A stretch of DNA of 64,000 nt from Heloderma charlesbogerti (GCA_026122225.1 JANEZZ010000735.1:62001-126000), one strand, 5' to 3'. Numbered from the stretch's first letter, positions 31,273 through 44,279 are shown. Numbers and translations: made by a program. The notes: a model not told the origin generated them from the sequence alone.

Positions 31273-32928
31273 TTCTCTACACACCGAACTGAATCCTGTA
31301 ATAAAAATGCTAAAAATCAGAAGACTGAAGTTGACTAAATATTCTGTCTAGACACAGGATCGGTCTCACTCATACACCTTAGCCATTCATCCATGCTATA
31401 TGCCTTCAGCTGGAGATCAAAGGAAGCCTGCTAAAAGATCTGTCCTTCCCCATAAGTAAATACCGCAGATCTGGATTCCATGCATCCATGTTTAGGGGAG
31501 TTAATGTGGTAGCGTAAATTAACATGCAGGATGTCTCTGATACTAGTCTACCTCAAAAGAGGTTTTATATCCCAATCTCATACTGGCAACATATTCCCAG
31601 TTTCCAAATCCACTGCGCACCCTCGTAAACCCTCGTCTCTCCCCCCACCTGACTACCCCAGGGTGCAGATGCAGAATTATTTATTTATTTATTTATTTAT
31701 TGCATTTATATCCCACCTTTTTTCCTCTTGCAAGGAACCCAAGGCAGCTTTAACCTTTCTCAGTTTAACCTTGAGAAATCCTGTAAAAACTGTTACACCT
31801 GAAAAATATGTAATTTTTCTCATGTATTTTCCTTTCCAAAAGACAAGACAATTGAAAATGCAAACATAAAACATGCTAGTTTTCATTTCAGGTTTCCTAA
31901 TATGCTGAGAATATGCAACTACCAAGACTTTTGAAAATATTAGCTATATAAATAGTACATTAACAAGGTGCAGGCAAAACTGCGTAATACAATAAACTGG
32001 GTGCAAGGTTTTGTTGTTTTCTAAGAATATCATCTTTGGCTCAAATTAGATTTTGAAATCAAGGCTTCAAATGTAGAGCTACTGACTTTTTCTCGTGAGC
32101 AATAATCCCTCACAGTTGCGAGCATGGAGTCAAAAGGGCATATTAACGCCATCCTGCTGGGAAAACTACCTACTGGTGAACACTTACTGCACCAAGGAAC
32201 ATACTTTTAATTTCAGTGGGAAGTCAAATGAGACCCATTTCCATAGTTTTATTTTGTTTAAATGCAGGTGCACCACAAGGTTTTGAAAAAATGAAACTGG
32301 TTATGCAAAACATGGCATTCATATTCAAATAATCTCAACCTGGATTCTGCCTGTTTCATTTGCTATTTTGGGAGCTTCCAAACAGAGGGCTCCTAGCACT
32401 AACACTCATAAGACATTGTGCAGCCATTCCATCTTTCTTCACCTTCATGGATTATTCTGGTAAAAAAAAAAGTTGGTAGAAACAGTGGGTAAACATGGGA
32501 GGGCTACAGCTGGAAGATATTGTCACCTGGACTACCTGTAACATTACGTGAATGGAGCAGGGCAAAAGCACAGTAAAACTCTCCTCTGAAAGCACCATTC
32601 AATTAAACAGCATCAAAGGATTTCATCTATAGGTTAGGGATGGGGGAGAAATTACTTTGCTTTGCATTTTAATGCATACATACCCAATTTCATACTTTTG
32701 AACCAATACACCAACTGAAATTTGGTTATTTTTCAAAATTTACACTTCTCTGAATTTTGCAATGGAGGTCTCCAATTTTAAAAATCACATGAAATATACA
32801 TTTTCATGTAAACTTTTACTTTAAAAAGCCTTAAAATTCAAGACAAACTGAACTTATGACTGGAATAAGAAGCAGAGAAACTGGTCTGTCACTAGTTAGG
32901 TGGATAATGAGTGGAGAGCATGCAATGT
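31273..32928. other. Mostly unannotated; (TTTA)n repeat fragment at 31675-31760
   Basis: 31675-31760 repeats the opening of the retroposon at 28536. Elsewhere no gene or repeat was identified. Confidence 0.4.
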
Positions 32929-33880
32929 GGGTTGCATCCAGACTTAATCGTAGACCTATTGAAATCAATGGGGCATCAGACTTCCGGTAAGGAGCCATGT
33001 CATCCTGGCAGTGACTTGCGGGGCTCTGCAGGTTGCTTTTTTCAAACAGCTGTGAAAAAGTTGAGAAACCTTTTTTTCCCCCTGGAAAATAAAGGGGAAG
33101 CCTACAGTGCCATCCAGATGAAATCTTAGAACAGCTGCCTTTGTGGAGGGTGCAAAGGGGCTCAAAACTAAGGTTAGTTGCCAGAGTTAATCACCTACTG
33201 AAACGCTGTTTTGAAACTCTTAATTAACTAAGAGACTACAAGGACAGACGAGCTCCAATTTTAGATAGCATTTGGAAACTTCAGCTACCAGCAAGCACCA
33301 CTTGCACAGCAAAAAGCAAAAGTATGGCAGTTGTATAAATCTAACCTGAATTAAAATCAAGGAGTTGCAGACTTTTACAAAGCGAATTTAGCTCAAGAGA
33401 TTCTTTCAGAGAAGGAGAAAAAAAGAAAAGAGTACTAAGATTGTTTATATTTTAAAATAAGTATTACAGCCTATTTAACTGTCTATTTCTTTCCATCATT
33501 GTTTAAAGATTTTAATGTTTGAATTTATATGGCTGACAGCTAAGTTTTTGTCCAGTTACTATTTTCTTCTGCATGACCTTGAGAAAGCGACTAAATCAAA
33601 ATAAATAAATCTCTGGCAGAAAGCCTGGAATAGGCTGGAATAATATCAACTTGTGGGCTGACTGCTTGAAATTTACTACAGAAGGAGTATTGCTGACACC
33701 TGTTGGATGCTAAAAAATCAGCAGTTTATGAAAAGCTTTCTTCTTTTTATGTTCTGTTTTTTCTATCTCCTTTCCTCCTTTTGATACTAAGAGAGGTCTT
33801 TTTTGGCATTGGGAGATTAATAACTTACTGGATATCCAGATAAATTAATTTATAAAGGAAGTAATGAAGAAGACACTTGA

Positions 33881-35485
33881 ATGACTGCTATGAATTTGGA
33901 TAAACCAGGAAAGGATATCAGAATAACTCGTACCAGAGCGAATACCTGGGAGATGCCTACAGAACAATTAAGTAGAAATACTAAATCCAGGAAAGGCTCT
34001 CTAAAAGAGACTCCGATGGGAGCTACAAAATTATCGGTGAAAACAACATCTATAAGCAAAGAAGAGGTACCTGAGCAGAAGCAAGACATACAAAAGATGG
34101 CCTTGGATGAACAAACACAGAATATTATAGATGCTATAAGCAAAAAGATGGAGGCTTTTGAACTACGCATAGAACAAAGGATGGGTACTTTTGAACAACG
34201 TATAGAACAAAGGATAGGCACCTTTGAACAACGCATAGAAAAATGGATGGAGAGGCAAGTATTGGAAGTGAAGGAGGAGATTAAAGATACGAAGGAAGAA
34301 TTGAGACAAGAATTTAAGAAATTAGATGATGCATTAAATCAAAGAGAAGAAGTGTTTAAAATAATGACAGAGTGGAAGTACTGGAAAATAATACAGAAAT
34401 TCTAATTATGGAGTTAGAATGTGAGCAGGATACATTAGCTTGATTTGAGCTTAAAGACAAGGAACGTTCGTTACGTTTTAGAGGAGTCGCAGAAAATTAT
34501 GGCAGTGCAGAACTGGACCTCAGAATGGAATTGGTAAAGACTATAGCAGCCTTTTTGAGTAAAGAGAAAATTATGGAAATGGAAATAGATCGAGCTTATA
34601 GACTGAATTCGACATACGCAAAAACAAAAGGTCTACCCAGAGATATTATTGTCCATGTTGTAAAGAAAACTACAAGGGATTCAATTCTCCAGAAGCACTA
34701 TAAAACCAAACTGAAGATGGTGGGCAAAGAGATTATCGTTATGAAAGAAATTCCTGGAAGATATTTGAGGAAAAGGAAAGATTATGCATTTTTAACAATC
34801 CTGAAACAGAAAAAGATCATGTTTAGACAGGAATTCCCAGAAGGTGTGTGTCAGGGTGGACACTGAGCCCATAGAATCCCAGAGTAGTTCTGATTCTGAG
34901 GAAGAGCAGTCGCTCCTGGGAGAGGAGCGCGCTCCTCTTTCCCAGGACCAACAGCTGACGGAGATTCCTCCCACCAGCATTCCTAGTTTAGTTAGCAGTC
35001 CAGGGAGTGACCAAGCACAGATAGCAGACTTGGTGGATGCGCGATGCAGATGCAGAGAGCGGCGCCAAATGGAGGGCGCAGAAAGGAGGCGTAGTGCCCG
35101 GTTGGCGCGCAAATAACGGCTGCGCCCAGAGGATCCAAGGAAAAAGGGGAGGGACTCTCCCTAGTCCTTAAGTTCAGGGGTCTGCCAGTAATTCCCTTTC
35201 AAACGGGGACCAACTGTTCCAACTTAGGGTATAGGTACTGTGCTGCTCAGATCTAGTTGCAATCGGTATAGTTGTTAAGTTGTAAAAGAAGAATAAAGCT
35301 TTGAAAGGAATTCCTTTGTCTGTGTCTGGACTTGGCTACTGGATTAGACTGAGAGAGGCCTCCAAGGAGCCCTTGACAGTGTGGTTTTCTCTTACAGAGT
35401 ACAGAGATATACGGTGAACTCAGTTCAAAAAGCAAGAGAGTTCCTTCGAACTTATGGAAAAGATTGGACAGACCTACAACCATAA
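33881..35485 (+). pseudogene. L1 ORF1 (coiled coil + RRM/CTD), interrupted by LTR
   Basis: 33881-34405 encodes an acidic/basic N-terminus, then heptad-like coiled coil with a repeated RI(E/G)xFEQRIEQR unit at about residues 90-125. A stop and frameshift near 34405-34441 follow. 34525-34848 encodes the RRM and C-terminal domain (MEMEIDRAYRLNS, GLPRDIIVHVVKK, MFRQEFPEGV), the RNA-binding trimer protein of L1. A solo LTR follows. ORF1 resumes after it and ends KAREFLRTYGKDWTDLQP-stop at 35485. Confidence 0.85.
34849..35378 (+). repeat. Solo LTR (TGTCAGGGTGG...CCTTGACA)
   Basis: 530 bp, begins TGTCA, ends TGACA, flanked by a 5-bp duplication GTGTG (34844-34848, 35379-35383). AATAAA at 35292-35297 is a typical LTR poly(A) signal. 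It lies inside L1 ORF1. An open frame running from upstream across 34849-35116 is noted under findings. Class (Ty3/gypsy or ERV) is not determined; 5-bp duplications fit several LTR families. Confidence 0.8.
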
Positions 35486-35563
35486 TGTACAAGAAGATGA
35501 TAGCACTCAGGGTGCAGCAGGTGGAAATTTAAGAAGGTATCTTAATCTTATATTTCTTTAAAA

Positions 35564-38500
35564 ATGGATTACAAATTTTTAACTTGGAACATCAATGGGG
35601 CGAATGCTCCTCAAACGAGAAAGAAAATATTTTATTATCTACAAAAATTAAAACAAGATATAATATGCTTACAAGAAACTCATATTAAGAAAGAAGATAC
35701 CAAATATTTAATTAATAAAAAATTAGGTAAAGCGTTTATAATGGCAAGCCGAAAAAAGAAAAATGGAGTAGTTCTATATATTAAGCCACATTTGGGACCG
35801 GAATTAGTATTGTCAGATGAACAAGGTCATTTTGGGGGAGTTAAAATCACATTGAATTGTGTATCAACATTGCTTTTAGGGGTTTATGCACCTAATGACC
35901 ATAAAGCGGAATTTTATGAGGACCTCTTATCCAAACTCATGGATCTAGCTTTTGACAGTTGGTGTTTAATGGGAGATTGGAATGGGGTGATTGCACCTCA
36001 AATTGATAGAATATTGGAGAAAAAAATAAAGAGTAATCAAGGGAAATTACCTAAAAGTTTATTTGAATTGATGGGCAAACTTGGCCTTAGTAGATGTATG
36101 GAGAGATAAAAATGGAAATTCAAAAGAATATACATATTTTTCAGAAAGACATAAATCTTTTTCAAGGATTGATATGATTTTCACAACTAAAGAACTTGCC
36201 AGAAATATTGGCAAAATACAAGTTCTACCAAGATAATTTTCGGACCATAACCCTAGATCTATGTCATATGTGAAAAGAAGCACTACTTTTAGACAGAGAT
36301 TGAATGAAATGATATTTCAAAATAAAAGTATTGTGGACAACACTAAAAAGAAATTGAGATAATTTTTTGAATTGAATTTGGACAAGGGAACAAATATCCA
36401 AACAGCATGTGATGCAAGAAAGGCCTATATGAGAGGTTATTTTAAACAACAAAACACACAACTGAAAAAGAAAAGAGAAGGTACAAAATATTTTAAAACA
36501 CATAAAGGAGAAAGAAGAATTCCTAAAGAAAAAACCGGGAAAGGCAAGTGTCCTCCAACAGATTAAATTACTCCAACAACAATTGTCGATGTTAACAGTT
36601 CCGGATATGCAAAAAAATTTAACTTTGTAAAACAAAGAAATTTTGAATTTGCTGATAAACCAGGAGGACGGTTGGCCTATAAACTTAGAAAGGAAAAAGA
36701 AAAGAAAACAATTGTGAAAATAAGTGAAAGTGGATTACAATTAACCGATAATATGGCAATTCAGAAAGTTTTTCATCATTATTCAAATTTGTATAAAGGA
36801 CATGATATCTCCCCAGAATTAATGGATAAATATATTCATAAACAAAATTTACCAAAAATTACTAAGGAACAAAAACAAATGATGAATGGCCCAATAACAG
36901 CAAATGAAATGGTGGAAGCAATAAAAAAAATTAAACTGGGAAAAACTCTGGGACCAGGTGGAATATCAGGATTATATTATAAGAAATGTGAAGAAGAAAT
37001 TTTACAACCATTGAAAAATATGATGAACAGTATTTTAGAACAGGGGGAGATACCGGAAACATGGAAAACAGCATATATAACATTAATACCTAAAGAAGGA
37101 CAGGATTCAACCTCAACAAAAAAACTATAGACCAATCTCATTATTAAACAATGATTATAAGATATTTGCAACAATTTTGGCAGAAAGGGTCAAGAAAATA
37201 TTGCAGGAGTTTGTATATGAGGATCAAAATGGTTTCCTACCAAGGAGACAGATGAGAGATAATGTAAGAACGGTCTTAAATGTGGTGGAATATTTGGAAA
37301 AACACCCAGAAAAACAAGCAGCTGTGATATTTTTAGATGCAGAGAAAGCATTTGATAATCTCAACTAGAAATTTTTAATTAAGACTTTAGAAGAATTGGA
37401 CTTTGGGGAAAACTTTATAAAATGGGTGAAATCGGTGCATACCGATCAAAAGGCTCAAATAATTATAAATGGGGACTTGACTAAACCTTGTGAGATACAA
37501 AGAGGAACAAGACAAGGCTGCCCATTGTCCCTGCTACTGTTTATATTGGTTTTAATGTTTATATTGGTTTTAATGTTCTATATATTTTAAATTGTTTTAT
37601 TGTGTGTTGTTTGGTTTTAATTTTTGTGAACCGCCCAGAGAGCTTCGGCTATTGGGCGGTATAGAAATGAAATAAATAAAATAAATAAATTTTAGAATTA
37701 TTGAACAGAGATATAAGATAAAATCATTGAATTACAGAAATAAAGATTTAAAAGGAGAAATATAAGCTGAGGGCTTTTGCAGATGAATTGGTGTTCATGT
37801 TGGAAGAACCTTTAAAGGAAATTGAAATTTTAATGAAAAAATTAAAAGAATTTGGAGCAGTGGCAGGGTTCAAAGTTAATAAACAGAAAACAAAAATTTT
37901 AACAAAGAATATGAATGTTCAAGAAAAAAAAAGTTGATGAATAAGACTGGCTTCCAAATTGAAAAGAAAAATATTTGGGAGTCCTTTTGACAAATATGAA
38001 TTGTATGCTTTTTCAAAATAACTAAGTTAAAGTGTGGAATGAAATTAAACAAGACCTATTAAAATGGGAAAAATTACAGCTATCACTTTTGGGAAGAATT
38101 GCAACTATTAAAATGAATGTACTGCCTAGAATGGTATTTTTGTTTCAAATGATACCCACTATTACATCGGATTTACCTTTTAAGCAGTGGCAGAGAAATG
38201 TGGGGAAAAGATCTAAAATTTACTTTATCTACAAATTTACTTTATGTACACATCTTAAAGAGAATTTTTACAAGATGATGTATAGATGGTATATGTCACT
38301 GTTTAAACTGTCTAAAACATATAAGGGTGTTTCTGGAAAATGTTGGAAATGTGAAGATCAAGATGGAATGTTTTATCATTTATGGTGGACTTGTAAAAAA
38401 GCTAAAATATTTTGGAAATGAATACAGTCTTTAACTCAAAGAATATTAAAGACTACTATAGAACTAAAGCCAGAAAATCTTTTTATTGGGACTAACAGAT

Positions 38501-38713
38501 AAACATGTAAAAGAGAAGGGGGGAACCCTCTTTCTCTACATGACAACAGCGGCAAGGTATGCACAAAAGTCGAAGAATGAAACAACACCAACTGTGAGCG
38601 AGTGGATCATGAAAATGATGGAGCTGGCAGAGATGGCAAAACTTACTAATATAATTAAAGGATCAACAACTAAATTTGTTAGATTGGAAATCTTTTATAG
38701 AATTTGTACATGA
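35564..38713 (+). pseudogene. L1 ORF2 (endonuclease, RT, zinc knuckle), broken
   Basis: 35564-36109 gives the L1 endonuclease: TWNINGANAPQTRKKIF, ICLQETHI, GVYAPNDH, MGDWNGVI. RT fragments are at 36672-37130 (TLGPGGISGLYYKKC, WKTAYITLIPKEG), 37177-37368 (FLDAEKAFDNLN, motif A) and 37396-37590 (RGTRQGCPLSLLLFIL, motif B). The motif C region reads FADE near 37777, with Glu replacing the second catalytic Asp. The C-terminal Cys-rich knuckle CWKC...H...C is at 38341-38395. Multiple frameshifts. Confidence 0.85.
37540..37692 (+). repeat. L2-like 3' tail inserted in L1 ORF2
   Basis: Contains GTGAACCGCCCAGAGAGC, GGGCGGTATAGAAATGAA and (AATA)n; an 18-bp direct repeat TTTATATTGGTTTTAATG lies at the left edge (about 37539-37574). 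L1 RT sequence resumes at TTTTAGAATTATTG. Confidence 0.65.
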
Positions 38714-39033
38714 AATAGAGAAAAATGCTATCTATATATATGGATTTTGAACTTGAGAAATGAGATAATGTCTGTGGACAATGTATGATATATAACTAAG
38801 ATAAGAAGTAGAGAATAATAATGAGCATATGTTGTGTAAGGGAGCCAAAGGTAGATATCTTATAATCTTAAGAGATATTTTAGTGTATGTGTATTGTTGT
38901 TGTGTTTCTGTTGTTGTTTTCTTTTTTAAAAATAAAATTATTATATCATGAAATCAATGGGACATCTGTTAGTCATGACTAACTTACGTCCCATTCATTT
39001 CAATGGGTCTATGACCAGGTCTGGATCTAACCC

Positions 39034-39530
39034 TGTCGATTTTATTTTTAAAATGTAATTTTGTCACCAAGGAACATCAAAAAACTGTATGAACGTATGT
39101 AAGGCTATACATACTCAAAGCAAAATAAAGAATATGGTTAAAAATAGAGTAAACAAATCAAACAATGCAAGTAAAAATGGCTAGCTAGAATCCAGGGGCA
39201 CTTTTCATATGGCACAACTGATTGTGCGGCCACAGGCTTTTGGTGGGGAGACACTGGGAAAGCTTACTGGACGCTAAAGTAGGCAAATCTATTGGATCAC
39301 CTGTATCTACATGTATGTTGACACCTTCAAAGGATTCTAAAAAGTTAGGGACACAGGACTTCCTTTGAAGACGCCTTGCGGATTCATCTTCAGCAAAGCT
39401 TGTTCTTCTGCATGTTTAATAACTGAAGCTTTAATTATGCTTTCTACCAAACGTTTGGGACCATGTTACTTGAAAGATTGCCTACACCCATCCAAGCCTG
39501 TGCAGACATAAATATCCAACTCAGCGGACA
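39034..39530. other. Unannotated sequence
   Basis: Nothing recognised. Confidence 0.4.
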
Positions 39531-39539
39531 TGCGCTTGT

Positions 39540-39945
39540 AGGCTAATCTGTAAGGTCAATCTGGCTGGCAGGCAAGAGGCAGGGTCTTCTGTGTGGTGGT
39601 CCCCATGTTTTGGAACTTCCTGCACACTGAGATGCACATGGCCTCAACCTTGGTAACTTTCAAGCAGGCTTTAAAAAATTATTGCTTCAGACTGCTTTTT
39701 ATTGAACACGGTCATTTAATTACTGCAGGATTTAAAAGATGAGGAGCTGTTGTGAAATGTTTTCTAGCATTGTTTCTCCATTATGTACTGTTAATTTTTA
39801 ACTGACCTAGGTTTTATATTATTTTTGATGCCCTCAAATGCTGGGATTTAGTTTTTAAAATGTATTATATATTTTATTATGTAAGCTGCCTTGTAAGGGC
39901 TATGCCCTAAAAGGTAGACCATAAAATACGTCTATAAATAAGTTT
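39540..39945 (+). repeat. L2-like LINE 3' UTR fragment
   Basis: Contains GCAGGGTCTTCTGTGTGGTG, CCCCATGTTTTGGAACTTCC and ends with TAAGCTGCCTTGTAAGGGC...CTATAAATAAG. The same layout, diverged, is seen at 55770-56168. L2 assignment is an inference from similar reptile repeats. Confidence 0.5.
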
Positions 39946-40577
39946 ACTTGTGACAAAAGACAGGCTAACAAGCCTGTAATTTCCTGGCTCCTTGCAAATC
40001 CCTTTTTAAAATATTGTTTTAACATTGGCTACCTTCTGGTCATTTGATAGGGTGCCAATTTTAGTGTCAAGTCACACATTTTTCTTAAATCAACCAATTA
40101 ATTTAAATGTTAAATTAAATTTCACATTTGAGCTCCTTAAAGCCTAAGGTGCAGGCTGTCCCTCCAGATCTGGTGAGCTGTTAATTTGTAATTTGTCAAT
40201 TAACCATAGAACTTCATTTCTGTTCCCTCTATTTGACTTAGTTTTTTAAATGTCCTCCCACAAAACACCTATTCAGGCATCCATATCCAACTTTTTCTGC
40301 AGTAGTAACCAAAACAAAAAAATTATTTAGCTTCTCTACTATTTCCCTATTCTCCTTTAGTACTCCTTTCATGCCTTGGCCTAATGGCTAGTTTCTTGCT
40401 TCTGTTGCCAATTTTTTTTATCGTTGAATTAATTTTTTTGCAATGTGCTCTTCAAATCCTTCTTGTGGTTGTCCTGTAAAGGGACTCCATTCTGCAAACT
40501 CTCAACATCTCCCTGATTTCAAAAGTGATTACCTGCTGACAAACGAGCCTTTCTGTGCTGCAGATTTTGATTACTGT
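39946..40577. other. Unannotated sequence
   Basis: AT-rich, no recognised element before the BovB target duplication. Confidence 0.4.
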
Positions 40578-40591
40578 ATTGGTTATTCTAT

Positions 40592-41495
40592 TGAGCATAG
40601 CCTTGCTGGCATGTGAAATGAGCGCAATTGTACGGTAGTTTGAACACTCTTTAGCGTTGCCCTTCTTTGGAATCGGAATGTAAACTGACCTTTTCCAGTC
40701 TTGTGGCCACTGTTGAGTGTTCCAAATTTGTTGGCATATTGAGGCAGAAAGCGAAGAGGATCTAAAGAGCCTCTTGTTGAGGGTGAAAGAGGAGAGTGCA
40801 AAAGCTGGTTTGAAACTCAACCTTAAAAAAACGAAGATCATGGCATCTGGCCCCATCACTTCTTGGCATATAGAAGGGGAAGAAATGGAAGCTGTGACAG
40901 ATTTTATTTTCTTGGCTCCAAGATCACCGCAGACGGTGACTGTAGCCATGAAATTAAAAGACGCTTGCTCCTTGGGAGGAAAGCTATGGCAAACCTAGAC
41001 AGCATAGTAAGAAGCAGAGACATCACCTTGCCAACAAAGGTCCCTCTAATCAAAGCTATGGTTTTCCCAGTAGTAACGTATGGCTGTGAGAGCTGGACTA
41101 TAAGGAAGGCTGAGCGCCGAAGAATTGATGCTTTCAAACTGTGGTGCTGGAGAAGACTCTTACGAGTCCCCTGGACTGCAAGGAGGTCAAATCAGTCAAT
41201 CCTAAAGGAAATCAACCCTGACTGCTCATTGGAAGGACAGATCCTGAAGCTGAAGCTCAAATATTTTGGCCACCTAATGCAAAGAGAAAACTCTCTGGAA
41301 AAGACCCTGATGTTGGGAAAGACTGAAGACAAAAGGAGAATGGGACGGCAGAGGATGAGATGGCTAGATAGCATCACCGATGCAATGAATATGAACTTGA
41401 GCACGCTCCGGGAGAGAGCGGAGGACAGGAAGGCATGGCGTGCTATGGTCCATGCGGTCACGAAGAGTCGGACATGACTGAACGACTGAACAACA
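40592..41495 (+). mobile_element. BovB (RTE) LINE copy 3, twin-primed and truncated
   Basis: Flanked by a 14-bp duplication ATTGGTTATTCTAT (40578-40591, 41496-41509). 40592-40741 is RT sequence on the minus strand (NSGHKTGKGQ-side reading; the protein frame shows WNTQQWPQDWKRSVYIPIPK). 40742-41495 is the plus-strand C-terminal part from AESEEDLKSLLLRVKEESAK to the GACTGAACGACTGAACAAC end. About 600 bp of the element between the two pieces is missing. Confidence 0.9.
40742..41477 (+). pseudogene. BovB C-terminal coding fragment (copy 3)
   Basis: Frames 40742-40925 and 40863-41477 encode the post-RT region: KLNLKKTKIMASGPITSW, then ITADGDCSHEIKRRLLLGRK, CESWTIRKAERRRIDAFKLW and MGRQRMRWLDSITDAMNMNL, ending AVTKSRT-stop where other copies read GVTKSRTRLND. 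One frameshift lies near 40910. No RT catalytic motif is present. Confidence 0.85.
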
Positions 41496-41509
41496 ATTGG
41501 TTATTCTAT

Positions 41510-44279
41510 ATTATGTACCAGAAGAATTTTATGGTGGCAGTGAAAACAATGGTGTAGAATGTTTGCAAACATTCTAACTGCGCTGGAATAAAGCCCAGTC
41601 CAGGGTTTCCTCAGCATAACATCCTAGGGTAGGAAAGATCTTTCCACCGTTCCGGACCCAGTAAGGGAATTGGGGGGCAGTAACAGTGATTGTACCACTC
41701 AGGGCAAGAGAAAGAAACTAAGTCTGGATGTTACCAGAGGGCAGCAAATGGATGCGAAAGGGAACGTGACTGGACAGAGGAGTGGCAGGTAAAAGGGAGA
41801 AGTAGAGGAGAGAGCAGGACAACATTGAGGGAACAGGAACTCAGGAGAAAAAGAGATGACAAGACACCTCTCACCCTAGCCCCTTTTTAGATAGATTGCA
41901 GACTAAGGTTTATTAGATTGAGAGAAGGGAGTTTGTGCCACAGCTCCTATTCCCCCTTTCAGGGTTGAAATGTCATTTCCTGCTCCATTTTACCTCACCA
42001 CAATCCCACTATCATACATTCCAAGACCCCAGGTAGTTTGAGACCTTTGGTGAGGCAGCACACAAATTCACCTGTCAAGTCTGAGATGAAAGTGCAGAGA
42101 GTACCAATTCCAGTCTCAATATTTGGTTTTCCCCTCAAAATAAATATCTATATCTAAACCCCCAAAGAAAAGCAGAATGTTTCTTCAAGATTCAGACATA
42201 TTTATTTACTTTAGTGGATTGTTTTTAGGTGGATTTTGCCATGTACACAATTTGTCAATTTATTTGCAATGGCTCTTTTTGAATTTGTATGATTTGAAAG
42301 GTCTTCCTGGGAAGTAACTTAACTGAGGGGTATGGCTCCATATTTATGTATGTCTTAATGATTCACAATATGTGATGTGCATTGTGTTTTGCTACCTTCT
42401 ATCTTTAGTAACTGAAACATATTGATAAAGAAGCACCTGACTCTGTGCACAGAAAGGGGCTGAGTCACAGCAACTCATGTTCTGGGTAAACAAGTCCAGG
42501 ATCGACCTTCGACGGACCACTCTCACTCCTCCAACATCCGGGAAACCTGGCAGAAAGAACTACACATAGCCCTGACTGGTGCCAGTAATGCACCAACCTA
42601 TGGGGAATTCTGTGTATGTGTCTCAGTCCTGATGGGAAACAGCTGAACTGAGCATGACACTGGATGAGCAGCAAGCAAAACAGTAGTGCCCTCTGGGAGT
42701 GAAACTGAGCCATACCTCCAGGCAAGGAAACGCAAAGGCACATCAACATCTTTAGCACAGAGTTCGTTTTTATGAGACCAGCCTATGACACACTTCCCCT
42801 GCAAGCTGATATTTTACCCTAATATTATTTGCATCATTGGGTCATGCAGTAGCCCCCAAAATATAGTAGTATATTCTGCTTCAGTCACACCCTTTTCCAA
42901 GATATTCCATTCATTTCCCCTCAGATGAAACTAAGTTCAAAGCTCTTCACTGTATGAAGATGGAAAAGCCAAAATGATACTGTTGTTAGCAGCCCTACTA
43001 ATGCTTCCTGGAGAGGATGCACAAGAAGTAACCCATTTTAAGATTCTCTTTGGAAATAGTTCTGTTTTCCTTGATAGCAGAGCCTTCAACTTTTCATCTT
43101 TGCTTCCATCAAACACCTGAGTAGACACAAAGATTACTCCTCAGGGGTTGATCCCCCCCGCACCCCCGCTGCTTATTCCCTACCTAAAAGTCAAGCTCCT
43201 GCTGTTCACTCTCCACCTGAAGGCAACTGTGTCCGTATTACAGCATTTCTCCATTCCAAAAGTTACTGTAGCAGACATGGGTCTTGCATCAGGTGAAGAA
43301 ACAGATTGAGGCAGAGAGAATAACCATCCAGACCTCATGAAAAACAGGATCTGGAATTAATTGGGGGTGGGGAGGGAGGACAAGAAATATAACCAGGACT
43401 AGAGAAATCACAGGTGTCAGTTCTCAGAGAGGGGAGAGAGGGGAAAGGCAGGGCTACAACTTTTTTTTTTAAGCTTCTTTTTTTCCCTAATAATTAGTGT
43501 TCTGATAATGACTCAGAGATAACTCAGTCCCCCCACCCCCAGCTTTTGCTTAGAAACACTTGCCACAGAATGGTGGGATATTTTATAGGTCCTTTTCTCC
43601 CTCCCACTGATACAATTTGGCATAGCAAGCATGTCATACAACAGAGGGAGGGAAAAGGCAACATCAGAACAAGGCTCTAATCAAACGGACTGAGTCCAAA
43701 CGGACTCAGGCTATCAGAGATACAAATGTTGCTTGCAACCATTTCTGTGGTCCAGCGAGAACTTAAATCTGATTCACAGACTGGAGCCACAATGCCAAGC
43801 ACGACCCAGGATCCACAAAGCCAAAAAGATTTGCAAAGGACAATCTGAGGCCCTCTTCACATAAAGCTTTTATTGTGCACTCGCGGTCAGTCACTCATGG
43901 ATGTTTGCAGGTCCTTTTCATGATGCCGTCAACCTCCAGTGCCTCCCCATCGTTTTTAAGCTTTATTCCACCTTTTAAAAAATTGCTGAAAATGCACTAA
44001 TATAAACCACCATCAAAGAGCTGGTGTATTTCCGGAATCGCACAATATCGCCGCGTCATCTACTGGCTGTACAAATGAAACATATGCAACTTGCCCACAA
44101 AAGAAATACCCCCCCCCAAGGGGGGAAGTGTGTGTATTGTGCCAATTGCAATTCCACAGACTTCAGAAGACGAAGCCCCAGTAAAGGTTCAGGATTTTTG
44201 CTTCAATGTCGAGAAGCCCTGAGTGATTCAAAGCAGAAACTCTGCTACAACTTACTGCTGGGCCGAATTATAGAAAAAG
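41510..44279. other. Unannotated sequence
   Basis: No gene, splice-bounded exon or clear repeat was identified in 41510-43850. A GCTTTTATTGTGC...CATGGATGTTTGCAGG block at 43865-43912 resembles the interior of the 19951-20166 MITE family, but termini were not found. Confidence 0.35.

Larger units (their letters stand above)
32978..38948 (+). mobile_element. L1 LINE, full length but inactive
   Basis: Flanked by TGAAATCAATGGGGCATC (32960-32977) and a copy with one mismatch (38949-38966). Contains a 5' UTR (32978-33880, starting AGACTTCCGG), ORF1 (33881-35485), ORF2 (35564-about 38713) and a 3' end with AAAATAAAATTATTATAT. About 5.97 kb including a 530-bp solo LTR plus duplication and an L2-like tail. 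ORF2 has many frameshifts and stops. Confidence 0.9.
32929..39033. mobile_element. Fold-back MITE split by an L1 insertion
   Basis: Left part 32929-32977 (GGGTTGCATCCAGACTTAAT) and right part 38949-39033 (ending GGTCTGGATCTAACCC) together form a copy of the 27799-27935 MITE family. The L1 sits between them with an 18-bp target duplication of MITE sequence. Confidence 0.8.
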
